A stretch of 12,353 nucleotides of DNA from Campylobacterota bacterium (lineage in GTDB: Bacteria > Campylobacterota > Campylobacteria > Campylobacterales > Sulfurovaceae), in assembly GCA_003646525.1 (NCBI GenBank), contig QMKU01000014.1, forward strand, positions 1 to 12,353, in the 5' to 3' direction. Of this stretch, positions 6,723 to 12,353 are shown in pieces (positions within the stretch are counted from its first letter, which is position 1; the number at the start of each line of letters is the position of its first letter). The translations under genes and the position numbers were made by a program. Below the pieces are notes generated by a model, which was given only the letters and a program-made list of their open reading frames with translations, searched no databases and had not been told where the DNA came from.

Positions 6723-8246
6723 TTACCTTGCATAGTTGATTGAACGCGATTCTCTGATCACGCTCACTTTTATTTCACCGGGGTATTGTACCCTATCTTC
6801 TATCTCTTCTGCAATCTCTTTGCTCAGCATAACTGCCTCATTGTCTCCAATTTGACCTGCATCAACTGTCACGCGCAGTTCTCTACCTGCATTGATTGCG
6901 TAGGCTCGCGCTACCCCCTCTTTGCTAAGTGCTATCTCTTCGAGATCTTTGACTCTCTTGGTGAAACTTTCCAGCACCTCTCTTCTAGCACCTGGTCTAG
7001 CAGCTGAGAGTGCATCTGCAGCACAAACCGCAGCACTCTCTACACTATCAGGCTCCGCATGACCATGATGTGCGTAGATTGCGTTGATCACAGTAGGATG
7101 CTCTTTGTATTTCTTGCATAACTCTGCACCTAGCTCTACATGAGAGCCACCAAAATCCTGAGTCAATGCCTTTCCGATATCATGTAGCAAGCCCGCACGC
7201 AATGCCAGCTTCTCGTCACCACCCATCTCTGCCGCCATCACAGAGGCAAGTCTGGCAACTTCAAGTGTGTGTGCCAAAGCATTCTGTCCATAGCTTGCAC
7301 GATATTTCATGCGACCTAGAAGCTTGATCAACTCTTCATGCATAGGGAAAAGCCCCAGATCGATCAGAATATTTTCACCCTCTTCATATATCTTCTGTTC
7401 AAACTCACTCTCTACCTTTTCATGGATCTCTTCGATACGACCAGGATGAATGCGTCCATCTTCGACCAAAAGCTCTATGACTCTCGTAGCAATTGCTCTA
7501 CGATAGAGATTGAAGGAGCTGATCAAAATGACACCAGGCGTTTCATCGATGACGATATCTACACCCAACAGTGTTTCGAGTGCTTTGATATTGCGCCCCT
7601 CTTTGCCAATGATGCGTCCTTTGTGGTCATCACTAGGTAGCGTTACGAGATTGATCAGTCGTTCACCAGCAAACTCACCAGCATAACGGGTGGTTGCCTG
7701 AGCCAAAATATAATTGGCTTTCTTTTTGCCTTCTTCTTTGGCTCGTTGCTCATATTTTCTGACAATACCTGCGATATCTGAGCGACATTTTAGTTCTACT
7801 TTTTCAAGTATTTCAATCTTTGCTTCCTCTTCCGTCATCGAAGCAACATTCTGCATTTGTAGAATTGCTTCATCGATCTGTGCATTTCGCTTCTTTTTGA
7901 GCTCTGCTAGAGAACTATTTTTTTCACTGACTTGATATTGAAGCTGTTGTAGTTTCTCCTTCTCTCTTTTGATCTCTTTGCTCTCTAAGATCAAAGAACG
8001 ATTTCGCTTTTCGACCTCTTGAAGGCGATTTTGAAATGTTTTCTCCAAGGCAAGTTCATTTTCTCTAATCTTGAGTGTTGCATTTTGCAACAACCGTTCT
8101 GATTCGTGTTCTATAGCCTGAGCTTTCGCCTGAGCTTCCAATTCCATATAAGCAAATTTTTTACTACTATTATTTCTCAGCCACACATAAGTGACACCTG
8201 AGCCAACAGCGGCAAAAAGCAAACCTGCTCCCGCTTCTATCAACAT
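6723..8246 (-). CDS. rny: ribonuclease Y
   Basis: RNase Y is a membrane-anchored endoribonuclease that starts mRNA decay. The 507-residue product has the whole family layout: an N-terminal membrane helix (about 3-23), a long coiled coil (about 30-175, rich in Glu, Lys and Gln), a KH domain with GRIIGKEG (210-217), and an HD domain with H326, the H355-D356 pair in LLHDIGKA (353-360), H369, the HHGH cluster (393-396) and D411 as likely metal ligands. The C-terminal RNase Y region follows to the end. Length is near the usual 510-520. The ATG follows AAGGAGA, the strongest ribosome-binding site in the operon. It follows the folate gene by 44 nt and leads the tightly packed set rny-orf98-ppi-cmoB. 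Confidence 0.95.
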   Translation of the reverse strand: MLIEAGAGLLFAAVGSGVTYVWLRNNSSKKFAYMELEAQAKAQAIEHESERLLQNATLKIRENELALEKTFQNRLQEVEKRNRSLILESKEIKREKEKLQQLQYQVSEKNSSLAELKKKRNAQIDEAILQMQNVASMTEEEAKIEILEKVELKCRSDIAGIVRKYEQRAKEEGKKKANYILAQATTRYAGEFAGERLINLVTLPSDDHKGRIIGKEGRNIKALETLLGVDIVIDETPGVILISSFNLYRRAIATRVIELLVEDGRIHPGRIEEIHEKVESEFEQKIYEEGENILIDLGLFPMHEELIKLLGRMKYRASYGQNALAHTLEVARLASVMAAEMGGDEKLALRAGLLHDIGKALTQDFGGSHVELGAELCKKYKEHPTVINAIYAHHGHAEPDSVESAAVCAADALSAARPGARREVLESFTKRVKDLEEIALSKEGVARAYAINAGRELRVTVDAGQIGDNEAVMLSKEIAEEIEDRVQYPGEIKVSVIRESRSINYAR

Positions 8247-8290
8247 TTTCTCTCCTTAAGCTAGAGAAAACAACAATTGGTTTAATCAAA

Positions 8291-8890
8291 CTAATATTTA
8301 AACTTATTTATCATCTGTTTGTCAAATACACTGGTTGTTCTCCCAAACAATACTTTTTCGGGTGTGATAATGATATCTGCTGACACATCATAGCGGTTGG
8401 TTACTATATGATGAGATAGACATAACACTCGCGAAATAAATATTGTCTTTTTTATATTTTTTTGTTCTTGTTCAAAAAATCTATCATACATTCCTTTTCC
8501 AAATCCCACGCGTTTTAGCGTTGGATCCGTACCAACCATCGGAACAATTGCCAAATCAATCTTTCTCTTTCTATATTGTTTTGAATATTTTGGTTCTCTT
8601 ATGCCAAATTGCTTTCTTTGCAGTGGCATTCTATATTTTACCAAGCTAAAACTTTCACCTTCCATAAATGGTACATAAAGCAATCGTTTTTCTATCCTAA
8701 GTAGCCTAATAAGAGGATGAATATCAACTTCAATTTTCAGTGGAATATAGAGTAAAATCATACGGGCATTCTCTCTGCGTATCAATGTGTATAGCTTTTG
8801 AATAACCTTATGATCTTTTTGCCAATGCATTCTCATTTTGGATTTTTTCAATTCTCCAAGACATTGTTTTCGAAAGGAATTTTTATTCAT
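8291..8890 (-). CDS. 5-formyltetrahydrofolate cyclo-ligase
   Basis: This ATP-dependent enzyme (YgfA/FAU1/MTHFS family) converts 5-formyl-THF to 5,10-methenyl-THF and so recovers folate. The 199-residue product has the N-terminal basic start with K3 and R7, where the ATP-binding Lys/Arg of the family lie, a central strand ILLYIP (45-50), FSLVKYRMPLQ (81-91), the conserved LAIVPMVGTDPTLKRVGFGKGMYDRF region (113-138), whose GFGKGMYDR is the family signature, and a late IITPEKVLFG segment (174-183). It is very basic for the family. The start codon is the first gene position next to the divergent promoter region. The Shine-Dalgarno is weak (GAGG, about 14 nt away). It is the first gene of the minus-strand run leading into rny. 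Confidence 0.88.
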   Translation of the reverse strand: MNKNSFRKQCLGELKKSKMRMHWQKDHKVIQKLYTLIRRENARMILLYIPLKIEVDIHPLIRLLRIEKRLLYVPFMEGESFSLVKYRMPLQRKQFGIREPKYSKQYRKRKIDLAIVPMVGTDPTLKRVGFGKGMYDRFFEQEQKNIKKTIFISRVLCLSHHIVTNRYDVSADIIITPEKVLFGRTTSVFDKQMINKFKY

Positions 8891-8921
8891 AAATCAAATC
8901 CAACCTCATTTAAAAGTACCA

Positions 8922-8940
8922 TTTGGATATAATCTCCAAA
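8922..8940 (+). promoter_or_regulatory. promoter with TATAAT framed by an inverted repeat
   Basis: In the 69-bp divergent gap, TATAAT (8928-8933) is flanked by TTTGGA (8922-8927) and TCCAAA (8935-8940), a 6-bp inverted repeat with 7 bp between the arms. It sits about 27 bp before the thioredoxin gene start, right for its -10 box. The symmetry could mark an operator over the promoter. The minus strand reads TTATAT here, so the folate/rny operon might start from the same place in the other direction. Confidence 0.5.
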
Positions 8941-8959
8941 TTAAGCTTAAAGGTATGTT

Positions 8960-9589
8960 ATGAAAAGCACTTCTCTCCTTCTCTTCTTCCTGTTGCCTTT
9001 CATTCTGACCACCTGTAGCAAAGAAAATACCTCTCAAGGGCAAGCTAAAGCAAGTAATATTACAGAAGCAAACAATACTACAGAAGTAAATATCACACAA
9101 GCCTATAGTCAAGAGCTAGACCCAGCACCTCAAATACCTCAAACTTTTATTTTAACAGATATCGATGAAAGAGATATCAATATAACCCTAAATGAAAATA
9201 AAATTATTTCTCAAGATATTAGTCAATCACTTATTCTCTTGAATATCTTTGCCACTTGGTGTCCACCCTGCAAAGGCACACTCCTAGATCTAAATCAATT
9301 ACAAAAAAAATATCAAAAAGATCTTTTGGTCGTAGGTGTTCTAGTCAATGATGATCTCAACACTACAGACCTTCGGCATTTTATCAAAAAGCATAATACT
9401 AACTTTTATATTTCGTATAGCGAAGAGAATACTCCACTCGCAATGCAAATTGCCAAGAGATTGGAACTTCCAGAGAATTTTCCCATCCCTCTTATGGTGC
9501 TTTATAAGGATGGAGAACTTTTCCGTTACTATGAAGGTGCTGTACCCATCGAAATAATGGAAAATGAGCTCAAACAAGCACTCAAATAA
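8960..9589 (+). CDS. TlpA-like thioredoxin-fold protein, exported, possible lipoprotein
   Basis: A periplasmic thiol-disulfide protein of 209 residues. The N-terminus is a signal sequence (MKSTS, hydrophobic 6-15) ending in LTTC (16-19). This looks like a lipobox, although Thr just before the Cys is unusual. A low-complexity linker rich in Asn, Thr and Glu (20-55) would space the domain from the membrane. The thioredoxin domain has the strand LILLNIFATW (91-100), the active site WCPPC (100-104; C101, C104), VVGVLV (124-129) and the cis-proline at P177 in FPIPLMVLY (174-182). The CPPC motif and TlpA/ResA-like layout suggest a reductase, for example in cytochrome c maturation, but the substrate is unknown. 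The start has AAAGG six bases upstream. A run of eight A at 9303-9310 lies inside the gene. ftsY follows after 18 nt. Confidence 0.83.
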   Translation: MKSTSLLLFFLLPFILTTCSKENTSQGQAKASNITEANNTTEVNITQAYSQELDPAPQIPQTFILTDIDERDINITLNENKIISQDISQSLILLNIFATWCPPCKGTLLDLNQLQKKYQKDLLVVGVLVNDDLNTTDLRHFIKKHNTNFYISYSEENTPLAMQIAKRLELPENFPIPLMVLYKDGELFRYYEGAVPIEIMENELKQALK

Positions 9590-9607
9590 CCCTAAGGATT
9601 TAAAATA

Positions 9608-10474
9608 ATGTTCGGTTTTTTAAAAAAAGCATTTGGCAAAACAGGTGATGCAATCAAAGAAGTTGCACCAACAAAAAGAAGAGAGATTAAAAAGGAGGAC
9701 TTTGAGGATATACTACTCGAAGCTGATGTCAACTATGATCTGGTGGAAAAACTCCTAGAAGGCTTGCCTAGGACTATTGGTCGTATTCAGGCATTTAACT
9801 CTATGATCACAGTTTTTCAATACGAGGTTGATTTCAAGGAGAGTGAGGCAAAACCCTTTGTTGAAATGGTTATCGGTGTCAATGGTGCAGGCAAAACCAC
9901 AACGATTTCCAAGCTTGCCTACCGCTATCAGCAAGAGAACAAGAGTGTCATCCTAGGTGCAGGAGATACCTTCCGCGCTGCTGCTATAGAGCAGCTCAGT
10001 CGTTGGGCAGCCAAACTAGATATCCCTATCGTTGCAACCCAGCAAGGTCATGATCCTTCCGCCGTTGTCTATGATACGATCACTTCAGCACAGGCTAAAG
10101 GATTTGATCGGGTTATTATCGATACGGCAGGCAGACTACATACTCAAACCAACCTCAGCGAAGAACTCAAAAAGATGATCCGTATCGCAGGGAAAGCCGC
10201 CGAGGGAGCTCCTCATCGTAAACTCTTGATTCTTGATGGAACACAGGGTAGCTCGTCAATCAACCAAGCGAAAGCATTTGATGATATGATTGGTATCGAT
10301 GGAATCATAGTCACAAAACTTGATGGTACAGCCAAGGGTGGATCCATACTAAGTATTGCAGATGAACTAAAAATGCCTATTCTTTATATTGGTATAGGTG
10401 AAAAACCACAGGATTTGATCCCCTTCAAAGCAAATGAATATATCAACACAATATTAGATGAAATATTTATCTAA
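9608..10474 (+). CDS. ftsY: signal recognition particle receptor FtsY
   Basis: FtsY is the SRP receptor GTPase that docks ribosome-SRP complexes at the inner membrane. The 288-residue product is the short form: a brief amphipathic N-terminus (MFGFLKKAFGK) replaces the long acidic A domain of E. coli FtsY, followed by the N domain (about 25-80, with DILLEADVNYDLVEKLL at 34-50) and a complete G domain: GVNGAGKTT (90-98), DTFRAAA (120-126), DTAGR (172-176), TKLDGTAKGG (236-245) and GIGEKP (262-267). LLILDGTQGSS (206-216) is the version of the DGTTGQ motif found here. The ATG follows AAGGA. It lies 18 nt after the thioredoxin gene and 15 nt before a membrane protein gene, so all three are likely cotranscribed. 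Confidence 0.95.
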   Translation: MFGFLKKAFGKTGDAIKEVAPTKRREIKKEDFEDILLEADVNYDLVEKLLEGLPRTIGRIQAFNSMITVFQYEVDFKESEAKPFVEMVIGVNGAGKTTTISKLAYRYQQENKSVILGAGDTFRAAAIEQLSRWAAKLDIPIVATQQGHDPSAVVYDTITSAQAKGFDRVIIDTAGRLHTQTNLSEELKKMIRIAGKAAEGAPHRKLLILDGTQGSSSINQAKAFDDMIGIDGIIVTKLDGTAKGGSILSIADELKMPILYIGIGEKPQDLIPFKANEYINTILDEIFI

Positions 10475-10489
10475 ATTTAGGAAAATGCT

Positions 10490-11185
10490 GTGAAGCTTTT
10501 ATTTGCAAAAATAACGATTTTCATTGCATTTCTTTCACTTGCCATTACTGTTTTTTATTTTAGCCAAAAGTACCCTATAGGTCAGGCATTTCCATTGGGA
10601 ACACTGCTGACTTTGGCTATAACAGCAAGTGTAGCCATTTTTTTATATATATTGTCTTTTTTACTGATACCTATTGCTTCTGTATCAAAAAAAACAGATA
10701 TAGATGACCCTCTTATACAGAGAAAACATGCAAAAAAACCTTTTGCTATTCTCCGAGAAGAGATAACAGTACAGCATAATATTAAAGAGGAATATACTCA
10801 ACTTAACCATGCTGAACAAATAGATATTCACAAAACACAACAGAAGCTTGCAGAGATGATGCAGGAACAAGGTACTGCTGCAGAGATTTTGCTTATACTT
10901 CCTTCAGATCTCTCTTTTTTGTTAGCCAAGGGATCCATTGAAAATCTCTTCTGGGGGAAGATTAGAGAAGAGAACGAAGAGGCAGGTGTCATCGTAGGAA
11001 GTGCTGGTTTTGGATCTTTGTCTCAAGAGATCAGACTCTCCATTCAGAGTATCACGCAACACTCAAGCAAAATGAATATTATCAGTAAATCTTCCAAGAA
11101 ACAACAATCAGATATTAAAAATTCAATCTATATCAAAAAAATTAACGATTTTCTCAGAGACAAAGAGAAATTTTACACCGAATGA
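10490..11185 (+). CDS. two-helix membrane protein of unknown function
   Basis: I do not recognise this 231-residue protein. Two probable membrane helices lie at about 4-24 and 34-62, joined by a short loop. After IPIASVSKKTD the rest is soluble and charged: a helical, possibly coiled region rich in Gln and Glu (about 85-130), a more hydrophobic stretch ILLILPSDLSFLL (133-145), a Gly-containing AGVIVGSAGFGS segment (165-176), and a Lys- and Ser-rich tail. Both ends of the helices suggest the tail is cytoplasmic. The start is GTG, with TTAGGA about eight bases upstream; no ATG in frame fits better. It follows ftsY by 15 nt and its last 13 bp overlap the convergent sensor-kinase gene. Confidence 0.68.
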   Translation: MKLLFAKITIFIAFLSLAITVFYFSQKYPIGQAFPLGTLLTLAITASVAIFLYILSFLLIPIASVSKKTDIDDPLIQRKHAKKPFAILREEITVQHNIKEEYTQLNHAEQIDIHKTQQKLAEMMQEQGTAAEILLILPSDLSFLLAKGSIENLFWGKIREENEEAGVIVGSAGFGSLSQEIRLSIQSITQHSSKMNIISKSSKKQQSDIKNSIYIKKINDFLRDKEKFYTE

Positions 11186-12353
11186 TCTGCTTGATCACTC
11201 CCTAAATAGATATGAATCGCTTTAATTAACTTATCGAGTTCTTGCTGATATCCTTCTAAGTATTTTGGCAAAAGATGCTGATTGCCATAGATGAAAAGCT
11301 TATGTATCTCATCCACTTTTGCAAACATATCATGTGCACCTATTGCTCCCGTAAGTCCTTTCATATCCAAGCAGATCATTTTGATCTGTTCAAAACGATG
11401 CTCCAATATTAATGTTTGTAATAATTCCCCTGTCTCTCCATAATATTCAATAAATTCTTTCAGCACTTCAACATAAAGTGCCTCATCACCATTTGCATAT
11501 CTGATCCCCTCTTTTATGTCAATCTCATCAAGTTTTATCGCTACTTTTGAAGGCTGCTTATCTACAGGTTTTTCACTCTGATTTGCACCGATAAACATAT
11601 CAAAGGCTGTATAGAGTTTACCGATATTGAGTGGCTTTGACAAGAATGCATTCATCCCAGCATTAAACATTTTTTGTACTTCACTTTCAAGCACCAGTGC
11701 CGTAAAGGCAACAATAGGTAAATCGGAAAATTTCCCAATAGCTCGAATATATGCAGTTGCCGTATAGCCATCCATCACTGGCATATTGATATCCATCAAT
11801 ACCATATCATAAACTACTTTGTCGTCTGTCACCATCAATAGCGCCTCTTCACCGTTATTCGCGATAGAAATATCTATACCAGACTGATCCAATATAGTAG
11901 TTAAAACTTTTTGATTGATCAAGTTATCCTCAACAATCAATAATTTTACTCCGTCAAAATTAGCAAATTGTTCTCGCGAGATATTTTTTGCCTCAGGAAT
12001 AGGCTCTTTATATATTTGTATTGTTTTTGTCTCTGCTTTGGAATCTTCACTCTCTACTTCACTCTCTGTTTCTATCTGCGCCTGATTTATGTCAATACGA
12101 TAAAGATCCACAATCAAATCAAAAACTCTACCTTGATTAAGTGGCTTTATGAGTTGCATATCTATCACATCTCCATATGGGGTGCTTTTTTTAGTTCTCA
12201 GCAAAGAATTCAGTCCAACTACCTTGAGCTCTTTTTTTGTCTTCAGGACTTTGATATTTTCCACAACCTTGGGACTCAATAGCTCTTCGTCTATGGCAAT
12301 AATATCATACTGTTTCCAGATGGGCTTCTTCATAGAGAATTGCTCTTTTGAAA
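11173..12353 (-). CDS. hybrid sensor kinase, C-terminal part: receivers plus HPt-like domain (5' end cut off)
   Basis: The frame is open past the window edge (reading SKEQFS before the ATG at 12333), so that ATG is internal and the gene starts outside. Counting from that Met: a partial first receiver (1-80) has the strand YDIIAIDEELL with D15 in the phospho-acceptor place and a late KPL (63-65). An acidic linker (85-120) follows. The second receiver (128-248) is complete: E135-D136, D181 in LMDINMPVMDGY, T211 and K233-P234. A C-terminal HPt-like domain (about 272-375) has the family's helix pattern and KGLTGAIGA (325-333), but the phospho-accepting His is replaced by L322. The layout is that of a BarA/RpfC-type hybrid histidine kinase; the kinase core would lie beyond 12353. 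Its 3' end overlaps the convergent gene by 13 bp. Confidence 0.83.
   Translation of the reverse strand, partial: SKEQFSMKKPIWKQYDIIAIDEELLSPKVVENIKVLKTKKELKVVGLNSLLRTKKSTPYGDVIDMQLIKPLNQGRVFDLIVDLYRIDINQAQIETESEVESEDSKAETKTIQIYKEPIPEAKNISREQFANFDGVKLLIVEDNLINQKVLTTILDQSGIDISIANNGEEALLMVTDDKVVYDMVLMDINMPVMDGYTATAYIRAIGKFSDLPIVAFTALVLESEVQKMFNAGMNAFLSKPLNIGKLYTAFDMFIGANQSEKPVDKQPSKVAIKLDEIDIKEGIRYANGDEALYVEVLKEFIEYYGETGELLQTLILEHRFEQIKMICLDMKGLTGAIGAHDMFAKVDEIHKLFIYGNQHLLPKYLEGYQQELDKLIKAIHIYLGSDQADHSV

Noticed and set aside
9303..9310. Run of eight A inside the thioredoxin gene as a phase-variation tract
   Set aside because: Phase-variable tracts in Campylobacterota are usually longer G/C runs in surface genes; A8 in AT-rich DNA is expected by chance.

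Overview
The window looks like a chromosomal segment from a Campylobacterota (Epsilonproteobacteria) bacterium, probably a free-living Sulfurovum- or Sulfurimonas-type organism. The reasons are AT-rich DNA, a short FtsY with no acidic A domain, an HsrA/CosR-type orphan response regulator, RNase Y followed by a small conserved-looking gene, and a CmoB with the GCNN form of SAM motif I. The genus is inferred from gene content and was not checked against a database. No tRNA, rRNA, CRISPR array or transposase gene was seen.

Layout. (a) 1-2533, plus strand: the 3' part of a Na+/phosphate cotransporter with a PhoU-like tail, an AI-2E/PerM-family permease, and a four-helix membrane protein of unknown function, packed as an operon. 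(b) 2636-4726, minus strand: an HsrA-like regulator with a degraded receiver domain, a REP-like double palindrome, then a two-gene unit made of a DUF2092 periplasmic protein and an exported Asn/Arg-repeat protein. (c) 4947-8890, minus strand: a housekeeping run of 5-formyltetrahydrofolate cyclo-ligase, RNase Y, an unrecognised 98-aa protein, an exported cyclophilin and CmoB. Spacing within rny-orf98-ppi-cmoB is 7 nt, a 7-nt overlap and 3 nt. (d) 8960-11185, plus strand, divergent from (c): a TlpA-type thioredoxin, FtsY and a two-helix membrane protein of unknown function. (e) 11173-12353, minus strand: the C-terminal part of a hybrid sensor kinase (partial receiver, receiver, histidine-less HPt-like domain). 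It overlaps the gene of (d) tail to tail by 13 bp.

Most of the window is ordinary core genome: folate salvage, mRNA decay, tRNA wobble modification, SRP-dependent membrane targeting, periplasmic folding and thiol chemistry. The parts worth a second look are the protein with 23 asparagines at strictly alternating positions and its DUF2092 partner, the REP-like element upstream of that pair, the regulator that has lost all the phosphorylation chemistry of its receiver, and the HPt-like domain without its histidine. I found no convincing new multi-gene defence or metabolic system. The DUF2092/Asn-repeat pair is the best candidate for an uncharacterised one.
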